Assembly: GCF_002878395.1 (NCBI RefSeq)
Contig: NC_061118.1
Coordinates: 132,239,769-132,303,768 of the forward strand
DNA: 64,000 bases
Origin: Capsicum annuum
Lineage: Eukaryota > Streptophyta > Magnoliopsida > Solanales > Solanaceae
Direction: 5' to 3'
A model generated the notes under the pieces. It was not told the DNA's origin, made no database searches, and worked only from the letters and a program-made list of their open reading frames with translations. Positions within the stretch are counted from its first letter, which is position 1. Each line of letters begins with the position of its first letter. The translations under genes and the position numbers were made by a program. Of the stretch, positions 39,143 through 50,397 are shown one piece after another.

Positions 39143-40826
39143 TAATAAATATAATAATAGCAATAAAGTGGTCTTTTTTTAAAAAAATAAAAATTCACGC
39201 GCTCTTTTTTTTTGCCACGTCGCTATAGGGGGGAATTTAATTCATTTGAAAGTTGTTAAAGGGGGGTAAATAAACGAAAGCTAAGTTTAAGTGCTAAAGT
39301 GAGTTGTGACGACAAGTTCAGGGGAGAAAAGATGTCTTTTCTTTATATTTTAAATATTGTGACTTCTATATCATGTTTATACGATTCAGAATAAAACCCT
39401 CAGTTTATGATTTGGTCATGTGATTGTGCTATCTTTTCATGTTTAAAAAGCATCCCCATGTTAAAGTCTTAGTCCCCATGTGTTTGATGAGATGCTTGAG
39501 TGAGTAACTGTGAACAATGATTACCTTTCATGGTTTTAAAGCTTTCATGTGGTCCTATTGTTATTGCTATCGAGTCCTGGGGGTTATTAATACCCGAAAT
39601 TTAGCTGTTTACTTAGTTTCAGTAGCTTCAAAATAGTTTTAGATAAATCATGAGCATTACCACTCAGTTAGCCTTCATGATCAATTACTTGTCTAGTTAA
39701 ATTTGTTAAGTCCAGTAATCAGTGTTATTCAATTAGGAGTAGGATTCAACGCCGAGCGAACCTAGGGATGGGGGCTCACCCACTAGTTAAGACTGGGTCC
39801 TTAGAAACAATCTCTAAGTTCCAAAACTACGTAGCCAGCGTAGGTTATGGGATGTCACCTGCCAGTTTAGGACTGACACTCTCAGGGATCACCCATCAAT
39901 TTAGGACTGATCTCAGGAGTCACTCGCCAGATTAGGACTGAATCCACAACCATTATTAGTACCCGTATCACGGTACTAGCACCCTTTCAACTGGGGTCAC
40001 AGGTTGGACCCCGATCAGCTCAGACTGGGGCATGTCGGTTAGATGATACCTCATAAAATTTCAGTTATAGTACTCAGTTCAGAATTCAGTTCAGTCTTGC
40101 TTGACTATAGCATATAGTTTATCAGTTATTCAGTTAGCAGATTTTAGTATTTCAGTTTACAGACTATTTTAGAACTTGTTTTATACTTGGTCATGCATTC
40201 TCAGTCTTTACAGTTTACATGCACTCTTACTCAGTACTTCATGATATACATTTAGTCAATTATTACTCAAACACATGAACCCATACATATCATCCTAACC
40301 TTTTTTAGCATACCAGTACATTCAAAGTACTGGTCATATACTCGTTTTTTGTGCTATAATATCTTATATCATAGGTTTGAACTCTTGGATTCTCGATCGT
40401 ACTTAGACTTTCCAGTGCATCAGCAACAGCAGTCGCGGTGAGTCTCATTCTTTGAGGACAAGTTATCTTATATTTAATTATGTCAGTAGTTCAACTATTT
40501 AGTAAGTCGGAGTTAGCTGGGGGCTTGTCCCATCAACTTCATAGTCAGACAGTTTAGAGGCTTTCAGACTAATACAGACAGTTAGTCAATTTTCAGTTGT
40601 TATTATCAGCCATTTTATCAGTATTGTCAGTATTATTTTACAGATATTATCATAACTATGATTTAAAACCTTATGACATTTTGCAGTTAAATTTCGCATA
40701 TGATCTTTTGTTATTAGTTTTACCCAGTTCTCACAGCAAGTACCAGTATTATGGGTTAGTTTAGGGTCACTTGTGACTTTAAGCACCGTGTGGCATCCAG
40801 GGGGTACTATCGGAGAGTTACAAACT

Positions 40827-40838
40827 TGGTATCTAAGC
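40827..40838 (+). promoter_or_regulatory. Primer binding site (mutated)
   Basis: TGGTATCTAAGC, four bases after the LTR end; differs from the iMet complement TGGTATCAGAGC at two positions. Confidence 0.75.
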
Positions 40839-41045
40839 TTAAGGTTTTACAGTGTCATAGGGAGTCTGAAAGCCGCGTTGAGTAGAGTCTTGTACATGGT
40901 GTGAAGCATGCCGCACTTATGGACAAGAGGCTACAAGACATTTTTTAGGAAAAGTTTCCCCTCTTTCAATGTTCATATCATGTGAATGAGAATGAGTTTT
41001 ATTTAAACTCTCTTTCTAATCCATTCTTTAATTCTGTTACAGACC

Positions 41046-41537
41046 ATGCCTCCCAAAAAAAACACTGGAAGGAGGAATGGGAATCATCCCGCACCTCTGC
41101 CTGTTCAGGAAGATCCCCTGAATGAGCATGTCTCTCACTCTAAATTTAGAGCTGCTTTCAATGCCTTAGCTTATTCAGTAGTTACTCAGAACAATCATCT
41201 GGCTATTGTCCTATCTAAGCTTATGGTCCATGATCTACAGAGTGAGGAGGAGAAGCACAGGGAAAAAAGTAGAAAGAATAAGAGGGCCAAAATAAGCAGT
41301 TTTAAGTCAAGGTCAAAGAGTGGTCGTACTAACCCTCTCTGCGGGAAGACTGATAGGAATCATCAGGGTGTGTGTAGGTCTGGTATTTGTTTGTGTTTTG
41401 GATATGGCGATTCAGGCCACAGAGTCAGGGAATGCTCCCACATGGGTCAACATAGTCAGCACAGTCGTTCCCAAGTTCCAGCCGATCGCCCGACTCAGCA
41501 GAGCGCCACTTCCAGTGCCACCAGTGGTCAATGTTAG
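41046..41537 (+). pseudogene. gag relic of the younger element, internally deleted
   Basis: A 163-codon frame joins the Ty3/gypsy gag N-terminus (MPPKKNTGRRNG, then DPLNEHVSHSKFRAAFNALA) directly to the region before the zinc knuckle (SEEEKHREKSRKNKRAK), so most of the capsid core has been deleted. The knuckle reads CFGYGDSGHRVREC: the second Cys is Tyr, destroying zinc binding. A Ser/Gln-rich tail follows. Confidence 0.82.
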
Positions 41538-41588
41538 AATAGAATTTATGCACTTCAGTCCCTAAATGATTAGGAAAGTTCTCCTGAT

Positions 41589-41870
41589 GTGGTTACAGGT
41601 ACGTTACATCCCTTTTATATTCTTGTGTATGTTTTACTAGACCGCAGAGATTCACTTTCTCTTATAACCCCCTATATAGTTATCAACTTCGGTGTCAGAC
41701 CCGAAATATTAGTGGAGCCCTTCTTAGTGTCTACCTCAGTGGGTAAATCTATCCTAGCCAGACAGGTATACAGAAATTGCTCGGTTTTAGTATCCCAGAA
41801 AATTACTTTAGTTGATCTCAGAAATAGAGTCATTCAGTTTCAGTTTCCCGATGAACTAGTTATTAAATGA
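41589..41870 (+). pseudogene. Protease relic of the younger element
   Basis: VLLDRRDSLSLITPYI stands where the family has a D-P-G-A active site, so Asp remains but Gly-Ala is lost. EPFLVSTSVGKSI and RQVYRNCSVLVSQKITLVDL follow, then a jump to RNRVIQFQFPDE, indicating a deletion of about 25-30 residues. The frame ends at 41,870 and no RT follows. Confidence 0.78.
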
Positions 41871-41879
41871 AGGGATAGT

Positions 41880-42600
41880 ATTGTCTGAATTCTATAGATT
41901 TTGCACTTATGGAGCTAGTTGTATGAAAGGTGAATTAGTAGGCTTGAAGCAGTGTATGCAAGAATTTGAGCTAACTATTATGGTGTGGGTGTGCTTATGT
42001 AGCATCTTTGAGCATTAAGTTTGAATGGGTCTAGTAATGTAGTAGTTGATGTTCTTACCAACTAAATTATGGGCTATAGCATGTTGAGGTTAGATGTCCA
42101 GGTGTACTGGTAATTCTCATAGTCTAGGAAGAAGAGTAAGTATAGAGATGAGATATTAGTAAGCTATAAAGGATATTAGTGTGTTCATTAAGAGGTTGAG
42201 AATATCCATGTTAAGTGATAGAACATAAGCTTGAATCTTTGAAGGTTGAGCTAATAAAAAGGAGAGTTGAAACTCTAGTTGGTGTAGAATCATGGTATGG
42301 TGATACTCAAAAAGGCTCTAAGTTGGCTAGTGTTTAAGTTGTTGTATGATGATTATTGAGGCTGTAGAAAGCTAAGAATTGTGTATCAGAAGTAAGTACT
42401 AGCAGTGGGCCTTACATTATTGGGTATAGTCTTTCCAGATAAGTATAGTGTTTATGTGTACTTTTCTATCCCAGACTTTAGAGTAAACTGGTGACAGTTC
42501 AGCTTAGAGTTGTTGATTAAGTGGTTCACAGACTTAGAATGATAGCTTTAAGCTAAGGGGGAGATGATAGGGCAAGTAGCCAAGTCAGGCTCTCAGATCC
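41880..42600 (+). repeat. 3' internal module shared with 53,620-54,400
   Basis: About 700 bp related to 53,620-54,400. Shared blocks include GAATTAGTAGGCTTGAA, TCCATGTTAAGTG and CAAGTCAGGCT. There is no convincing open frame. I do not recognise it; it may be the non-coding stretch between pol and the 3' LTR or a degenerate ORF. Confidence 0.6.
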
Positions 42601-43130
42601 TAGTAGTTATGTTAGGATGGGTAGAGAAGCAATATGAGAGGATAATGCCCAACCCATTCTTATCTCAGTGCAAGGTTTATCACTCATCACGATATCTACT
42701 CATGCTTTACATGTCAACTCCATGATCATAGTTCGTGTTTATGCACATCATAAAGAATCATGTACGCTTCCAGAACCTAATATAATGAGTCAGCTTGCTC
42801 AGCAGTAAGAACCACGTTCTACGGATTTAGAAACTCTAAACTCAGGTCATGCAACTCATGACTCATGTATTCATGTTTTACAGTTTGTTCAGTTCCTGTA
42901 CCCATGCAACACTCTTAATGATCAGCGAAATACAGATTCATGTCATGCATGTCCTCAGTTTAAACCTCTTTAATGAATTTATCTTATTGACCCTCTATTT
43001 CTTAGGCCTCAATTTCATATCCCAGATGTTCAGTCATGATTCAGTCCATAGGTATTCTATACATTATCTCAATCTTTCTTTCGTATCTCATCCAAGTTAG
43101 TATAATTCAGGGGATGAACTATCCCAAGGG
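42601..43130. other. Unassigned interior sequence before the truncated 3' LTR
   Basis: No domain recognised and no equivalent seen in the sister element at 50-54 kb. Confidence 0.4.
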
Positions 43131-44505
43131 TGGAAAAGCATCCCCATGTTAAAGTATTAGTCCCCATGTGTTTAATGAGATGCTTGAGTGAGTAACTGTG
43201 AACAATGATTTATTTCCATTGTTTCAAAGTTTTCATGTGGTCCTATTGTTATTGCTATCGAGTCCTGTGGGTTAGTAATACCCATAATTTAGTTGTTTAC
43301 TTAGTTTTAGTAGCTTCAAAATAGTTTCAGAGAAATCATGAGCATTACCACTCAGTTAGCCTTCACGATTTATTACTTGTCTAGTTAAATTAGTTAAGTT
43401 CAGTAATCAATGTCATTTAGTTGGGAGTAGGATTCAGCACCGAGCGAACCTAGGGAGGGGTCTCACACACCAGTTAGGACTGGGTCTTTAGAAATAATCC
43501 CTAAGTTCTAGAACTACGTAGCCAACATAGGTTATGGGATGTCACCTTACAGTTTAGGACTGACACTCTCAGGGATCACCCGCCAGTTTAGGATTGATCT
43601 CAGGATTCACCCGCTAGATTAGGACTGACTCCACAACCATTGTTTGTACCCATGGCACGGTACTAGCACCTTTTTAACTGGGGTCACAGTTTAGACCCCG
43701 AACAGCTTAGCCTGGGGTATGTTGGTTAAATGATACCTCCCACAGTTTCAGTTTCAGTACTTAGTTCAAAATTCAGTTTAGTATAGCTTGACCATAGCAT
43801 ATAGTTTATCAGGTATTCAGTTACCAGATTTCAGTATTTCAGTTTACAGACTATTTCAGAATTTGTTTTATGCTTGGTCATGCATTCTCAGTTTTATAGT
43901 TTACATGCACTCTTACTCAGTACTACATGCTATACATTCAGTCAGTTATTACTCATGCACATGAACCCATATATATCACCCTAACCTTATTTAGAATACC
44001 AGTACATTCAAAGTACTGGTCATATACTCGTTTCTTGCACTATAATGTCTTATATCATAGGTTCGAACGCTTGAATTCCCGATCGTACTTAGACTTTCCA
44101 GCGCATCAGCAGCAGCAGTCATGGTGAGTCCTCATCCTTCGAGGACAAGTTATCTTATATTCAATTATGTCAGTAGTTTAACTATTTAGTAAGTTGGAGT
44201 TAGTTGGGGGCTTGTCCCATCAACTCTATAGTCAGACAGTTTAGAGGCTTTCAGACTAGTACAGACAGTCAGTCAGTTTTCTATTGTTATTATCAGTCAT
44301 TTTATCAGTATTGTCAGTATTGTTTTACAGATATTATCAGAACTATGATTTAAAACCTTATGGCATTTTTAGTTAAATTTCGAATATGATTTTTTTATTA
44401 GTTTTACCCAGTGCTCACAATAAGTACCAGTATTATAGGTTAGCTTGGGGTTACTTATGATCGTAAGCACCGTGTGGAATCCAGGGGGTACTCTCGAGGT
44501 GTTAT
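43131..44505 (+). repeat. 3' LTR of the younger element, missing its first part
   Basis: Matches 39,446-40,822 from AAAAGCATCCCCATGTTAAAG to the end, with scattered substitutions. The terminus TTACA is TTATA here. The first half of the LTR is absent. Confidence 0.88.
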
Positions 44506-46444
44506 ATATATATATATATGACATCAAGAACAGGTCAAACTTACATGAAAGTATATATAGAAGTTGAATACACAACAAGTAACATGTAAAAGCAACCATG
44601 GTGTGCAAATGCAATGTTATAAATGATTATATGAATAGTTGACAGTCATCACATGACTTCCTGCATACATCTGTAGAGCCTCAATGCTCCCAAAATATCA
44701 CTCACACGAGGTTCACAACCCTTATACTGTCTCCAATTTCTACTAATCTTAATTTCATGTCTTAATCCACTCGATCGGCACATCCTCGGTCTAGGCATTT
44801 TAAAAATGTCTCATTTTATTCTAAAAATTAATTTTCTTAAATAGTACTGGTATCTCATGAATGTGCATGTATGCAGTGAGTATATAATGCTCATAATCAA
44901 ATCAGTATGAAGATATCTAATCCATTTAATACATATACAAGTGAGCTCAGAAATCAACTCAATATGTCATTAACCATGATATCAATTCTATTTGGATACC
45001 ATTGAAATAAATATGTATGTAAGACATCACTAATATTACATCAACCAATAACTCAAGTATTTCTATCATGATAAAGTCAACAATGCTTAATGAAGACTAT
45101 AATAACTATCTAAGCCCTAGCACAACATCAAATTCATAGCATGCTTTACTTATTCATTAACTACCCAGTCCAGTATGAAGAAAGTCAAATCATAATCTAC
45201 TTCTAAGCCTAAGATCCTTCAACACAGAGCTTTTCTATTTCGAACGGAATTAACTACAATATTTAATATAGCATCTACGCACTAAAATAAAGCTAAGATA
45301 CCCATGTTATCCATATTTGAGTCGGGTTCAAAATAAATTTGAAAAATGAGTTCAAAAATAAAAGAAATGCAACCAAAATTTTATTTTAGAAATATACTCC
45401 CCAAGGTTAATGAAATATACAGTTGAAAATCCACACAAAAATAAGATCAAAATCCAAGAAAAAATATTTTTAAGCTTTATCGGCAAAAGCCCTAAGAATC
45501 TATTTCAAAATCATGATTAACAAATATTTTTGAATATGTAATCAATAAAAATAATGGGATACGAGTTTAGAGGTTACCCACACGAAACACAATTAAGAAA
45601 CTCTCGAGAATTGTCTTTCCCAAAGCTTGGAGGTTCAAAAATGGAAGAAATTCATGGAAATAGATTTATATATTATTTTATGACAACGCCTTGCGATCAT
45701 AGGCCCCACCTCATGATCGCGAGAGTTAACATTACCTGGCCTATTAATTAGCCTTTACATTCATATCCAGGGCTTTGTGAAGGTCCACGATCCCAACCAT
45801 TGCATTTTTGATAATCTCATCGCATTCGCGAAGAAGGGAGATACCAGACTCGACTCGATCATATTTCATGATCATGGCTGCCACCAATCCAATTGCGATG
45901 AAGGATTAATTCCTTCTCCTTGTCTACAGTTTTCAGCTTATGTTTGTGAAGAAGGATTCCATTGCACCAGATATCAATAAAAATGTCGATTTGCATGATT
46001 TTCAAAACCTCCAAACGAACCCTCAGAATTCATTTAAGATCCGACAGAAGTAAATTGTCTATGCTACCAAGAGATTTTTGATGTTTTCAAATCAATGGAA
46101 ATGATATATCTTCAAAAAAATATTGTTTTCGATAAATTAACCTTGGGACTCCTTTTAGGTAAATTATCAAATGAAGGGTCAAAATATAAAATAAGGGTTC
46201 CGAATCCAAACCAGTCTTGCTACTAACCCAACTTTGACATTTTGGACCTAATGAAACTGTTAAATTTTTTAATAAATACTCAAATAACATGTATTTACCA
46301 AAGTCAATTATATGACTTTTAAGCCTCTAGAAATTACAAACTCTCCCAAAATATTTTTAATCACACCAAAAATTATGTCGACCATCCCATACTCCAAAAT
46401 TGACATATATAAACTATGAAAAATGGTGAAATGGTAATATTACA
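44506..46444 (-). repeat. 3' LTR of the old element, continued
   Basis: Resumes the outer LTR after the TA tract. A moderately GC-richer block (45,690-45,930) with GCGATCATAGG- and CGCATTCGCGAAG-like motifs resembles modules I know from Solanaceae LTRs. The end is placed at AATATTACA by comparison with the right LTR; TGTTACA at about 46,514 is an alternative. Confidence 0.55.
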
Positions 46445-46890
46445 TTAAGATTAAAGTTTTACAAATTTGGTTATTATAATAAGTGTACTTTTAAATTTGG
46501 TGTGCTTGTGTTACATCCTGAGTGATAGTGAAACTAGAATCATAAGTTGGTATTGGTTGAGGAATTGAGTATCACACCAATACCGATAGTGATATTATCG
46601 TCATTATTATGATGGAAGAGGTACCATACTGATATGGTATTGCTATTGCTATTGATATTGATATTGATATTATTATAATGGATTGGGTTCCACGCTGATA
46701 TAGTACCTGTGCCTTGGTGCATCCCTATAGACCATGACTATTGGATAAAAATAAGATCCTTTAGCGCAGATATACAGATGAGACAATGTTTATGAGATGA
46801 GATAGTGTTTATAGTTAGAGGTGCATCCACTAAACTCACCATGATGATGCACCTTCTTGGTGCCTCCCTGAGTAGACTAGATAATCGACT
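46445..46890. other. Interior of the old element with a GATATT microsatellite
   Basis: GCTATT/GATATT repeats occupy about 46,640-46,675. No coding signal. Confidence 0.4.
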
Positions 46891-47975
46891 CGGTCATCTT
46901 TGCATGCTCAATAATACTCTGAAAAAAGTCCTTACCACTACCATTTGATTATCTAATTGATAATTACCATCCAATTCATTCATAAATTTTTAAATCTACT
47001 CGGACTCGGTGTAGATGCTAGCAGCTGAACACCTGAATAAGGTGTAAAAACGAGTTTCATGTTTTGCAACAGTCATGACCCCTACTTTAAATGATCAAAA
47101 TCTTCACGCATCTAGTCTCTCAAATTATATAGAACAAACCTCTCAAAGAAAGCCTTGGAAAATTAAGTCCAAATCATAGCAGGCACACTCAAAGGTCTAC
47201 AACTAGCAAATAACCTCCACCAATTCCTAGCTATATCTATCAACTGATAGGTAGTATAAGCTACTTCATGAGACTCAGAGGATCAAAGATTATGTAACTT
47301 CTCCTGGCAGTCAACCAAAAACTCATAGGACACCTTGCCAATAACACTGCCGAACTTAGGCAAACCCAAGTAAAGAAACCTCTAAAATCTCTTTTGATCA
47401 TCAAAAAACATAACTGTACCCAAATCAACCAGAGAAATAGTAAGTTTGGCAGGTTGAGAATCCATATATGAAGGTACCGTAGATGAAGGTTGTACCCCTA
47501 AACTAGGAATACTATGATCAGATACTGGCACAGAAGGTGGAATACCACTCAAAATATGAGGAATATCATAAGCAGATACCGGTATAGATGGTGGAACCAC
47601 ACTCACTATTAAAAGAATACCATAAGCAGACGCTGACTCTAATGATGGTACTATACTCGAAACTATAAAAACACCAGGTGCACACAAGGGAACACCATCC
47701 AAATTAGTTAATAATTTAATCAACTGATCCTCTAAAACTGGGGTAGCAATTGAATCCCATAGGACCTAAGGTGGCCTTATATCTCCTATATTTTCAATCT
47801 CAGGCTCAGAAGAGATCCCCCTAGCACTACCTCTGACAGGGGCAACTCCTCATGTCTGTCATCTACCTCTAGGCCATCCATGAATCCTACCTCTCATCTA
47901 GTTTGAGATCCATCCTTGGGTGGTGGCTCAACATCTCTAACCTCTCAATATTTAGTCCCCATCATCTGTACAGAA
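46891..47975 (-). pseudogene. gag relic of the old element
   Basis: The minus strand, in broken frames, shows a Ty3/gypsy gag core in order: FGSVIGKVSYEFLVDCQEKL, then SHEVAYTTYQL, IARNWWR, LFASCRPLS, PAMIWT and FSKAFFERFVLYNLRD (47,350 down to 47,090). An upstream Ser/Pro-rich stretch is open from 47,723 to 47,382. Many stops. This orientation opposes the nested younger element. Confidence 0.75.
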
Positions 47976-48004
47976 AAGAGTGGAAGACATCTTAAAACAT
48001 AGGG

Positions 48005-48663
48005 TCTGAATAATGAGCACGATAAGGAATCAAAATATAAAGCAATGTTTTTCTACGAAGTTATTGCTTTAGTGATAGGTGACTGCCAAGTTGGCTGCTA
48101 AAGCAGTGCTTTTTTTCTTAAGTGTCCACTACTAAAGTGGTACTTGGACCACTAAAGCAGCTGCACCAACAGCTTAGCAAAAATGTCAAATTCCTGATTG
48201 CACCCTCGAGATTCGTTTGGAATTCCGTGAATGCAAACGAACTATGAAACTAGGTTAATTTCAATGTTTTACACTCAATGGCGTTGTTGAATTTTCAAAA
48301 AAAGATAATTTTTCCAAAAGTAACTCTCGGGACTCCCTTTTCACTATCTTTGAACCAAGGGTCAAAATGAGATATAAAAACTCCGAAACTTAATCAACCC
48401 TGCTACTAACTCAAATTAGATATTTTGAATCTAATTGTGCAGTCTATTTTTTCATCCAACACTCAGAACAAAGAATGTTAACTGAAGTCAACTATGTGAC
48501 TTCTCATACCTCTAAAAATCGCAAACTCGCACAACTCATTTTTGGTTGTATTAAAACCATGCCAACCATCTTCGAACCTCAAAATCGAGATGTAGCAACT
48601 ACAAAAAGGGAGAAAATGGTCAAAATACTTAAAAATAACAATTCACAAATTCAGATCATTACA
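48005..48663 (-). repeat. 5' LTR of the old element, partial
   Basis: Shares diverged blocks with 45,950-46,444 and ends CATTACA at 48,663, next to the candidate duplication GTAGG. Most of the LTR is missing on its gag-proximal side. Confidence 0.55.
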
Positions 48664-48668
48664 GTAGG

Positions 48669-50397
48669 ATGGCACCTTTTAGATAACACATTATTGCAAA
48701 AGCATTATATTTTGTTCAGAAATATGTTTGTTATTTAAAGCACTTCAAAACAATAATTAACACTTGGAACAATTGCCTCATCACTTTAGCTACTTCATTA
48801 AATGAAATAATTTTTAAGTCTTGTTTCTAATTAGTTCAACAAAATTTATTTATTTGTTCATTCCATTATTTGTTCTTCAATTATCCTATTCGAAGGAACT
48901 TCGCATGAGACCAAAACTCTTTTATTCAAATAAGTTTTAAATACTTTATTTTAAAAACATAACACATCAAAATATTTCTCTGTGTATGGTTTTACAAAAT
49001 TTAACCTAACATAACAAATTATGTCTAAATTTTGATGTGAATTTTTATATATCATTTTATCCAACCACAATATAAATTAAAAAGATAGTTAACAAAAGTT
49101 ATTCATAAACAAATATGCTAATTAGATAAATTTATATTTAGATGACGCCAATGATATGAAGAAAATGAAATAGACATAATGATAAGGAGTATTGAAAGTG
49201 ATTATAGGGTCTAGAAGAGTCGTACAGTCAAACTAAATTGAAAACCACACTACGGGTTAAATTTACAATCAAATGTTTATAAGGACTAACTTTAAATAAG
49301 CAATTTTTATAATGAATTACAATGTACGCTATGTAATATATCTTTTGAATTAGAACTTGCAAAGAAGATGGAGATTGAGTTGTGGGACTTGTGTACTAAT
49401 TTAAGGGAGTTTCTAGTGATGATTTGGTGCAATTACAACTCATTTATGCATAGCTTTAACAATTGAGTTCTTGGAAAGCATTAGATTTCAAGAAAACTCA
49501 AAAACTATTCTTCAATGGAAATTTTCAATATTTGTCTTCAAGAGATAACTTCATTAATCAAATTTCATATATTGTTTGTAAATAAGTATATAAAAAATGA
49601 ATTGAAGTGAATAATGATTTAATTACGATATTGGTTAAGCCCTAAAAGGTAGTCTTGTAAATGAAATTGAGTCGTTGATAGAAATGATGAATCGTAACTT
49701 ATTAAGGCTGGATACCTAATTTAACATCACTAATGATCCCAATGTACATTAAATGTCAAGAGTGGAATCAATTGAGGATGAAATTGAATCATATGTGATT
49801 TTTGAGTATTCTAATGTACATTAAATGTCAAGAATGGAATCAATTGAGGATGAAATTAAATCATATGTGATTTGAGAGTATTGAAAGTTTGTTGCCAACT
49901 TAACCCTAAATGAAAATTGATAAATATATTGAATATATTTTAATATGTTTGGAATATCTAAATGTGTATAGGTTTGTCAAATGAGTTAAAACATAAATAA
50001 CTGGTCGAATTCGTTCAGAATTTTATGAATTTGATACAATATAATTTGAAATTGGATCAATTTTTAGCTCATTTTGACTTAACTCATTTTAAAATAACAA
50101 AAATTTACATAAATATACATCTTAAGTTACAGTTATTACATAATATCCCAAACAAAACTAATCCATCTTTCATACTTTCTCTCTCTCCAAAATCCTCATA
50201 CATATCAAAATGTCATTTTTAGATCGACTAATGCTCCATAATATATGCTTAAAATCAAGCAACCATTATGTGGCGATTTCAAGATTTCAAGATTTCAAAC
50301 GTTAACTGATCAAATTGCTCAACTTCATTATTTTATTCAATTTATTTTTGAGTTTTATTTAATTTCTTATTTTTTTCAATTTTACTAAATAAAAAAT
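48669..50397. other. AT-rich intergenic DNA
   Basis: No gene or transposon domain recognised, apart from a 72-bp tandem duplication listed separately. Confidence 0.5.
49741..49882. repeat. Tandem duplication, 72-bp unit
   Basis: AATGTACATTAAATGTCAAG begins both copies (49,741 and 49,813). They differ at only a few positions, so the duplication is fairly recent. Confidence 0.88.

Larger units (their letters stand above)
38014..39343. mobile_element. MULE-like non-autonomous element, 1,330 bp, inside the LTR
   Basis: Terminal inverted repeats of about 100 bp: GAGAAAAGGCATCTCTCCCC at the left and AAGAAAAGACATCTTTTCTC read inward at the right, with matching CACAACT(C/T)ACTTTAGCACTTAA and GTTTATTTACCCCCCTTAAC-type blocks inside. 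Flanked by exact 9-bp duplications TATATTTTA (38,005-38,013 and 39,344-39,352), the Mutator length. No transposase. C-rich DNA near the left end and G-rich DNA near the right continue the symmetry loosely. Confidence 0.88.
36737..40822 (+). repeat. 5' LTR of the younger element, interrupted by a MULE
   Basis: TGTAACACCCC to GAGAGTTACA. Subtracting the MULE and its duplication leaves about 2.75 kb, the same length as the uninterrupted LTR at 50,398-53,134, with which it shares many blocks. Internal CACCYGCCAGTTTAGGACTG-like units repeat near 39,775-39,950. Confidence 0.88.
36737..44505 (+). mobile_element. Younger Ty3/gypsy element (family TGTAACACC), middle layer of the nest
   Basis: The 5' LTR (36,737-40,822) is enlarged by a MULE. 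It is followed by a primer site, gag and protease relics, a non-coding 3' module and a truncated 3' LTR (43,131-44,505). RT, RNase H and integrase are missing. The target is a TA microsatellite in the old LTR: TATAT-type sequence flanks both sides. The same family occurs at 50,398-58,072. Confidence 0.85.
36148..48663 (-). mobile_element. Old Ty3/gypsy LTR element (outer layer of a three-layer nest)
   Basis: The left (3') LTR runs from TGTTACGATCC at 36,148 to about 46,444, interrupted by the element at 36,737-44,505. The interior holds a decayed minus-strand gag. The right (5') LTR survives only as about 48,005-48,663, ending CATTACA. The right part of the left LTR and the right LTR share blocks such as AAAGTCAA(T/C)TATATGACTT and AACCATC. 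Flanks GTAAG (36,143-36,147) and GTAGG (48,664-48,668) form a 4/5 target duplication, supporting these ends. Confidence 0.68.

Noticed and set aside
42849..43100. 83-codon hydrophobic open frame in the younger Ty3 element
   Set aside because: No Ty3 domain and many Phe/Leu/His from AT-rich sequence; position in a decayed interior.
48475..48738. 87-codon open frame at 48.5 kb
   Set aside because: It falls within the diverged LTR copy that matches 45,950-46,444, so it is LTR sequence, not a gene.
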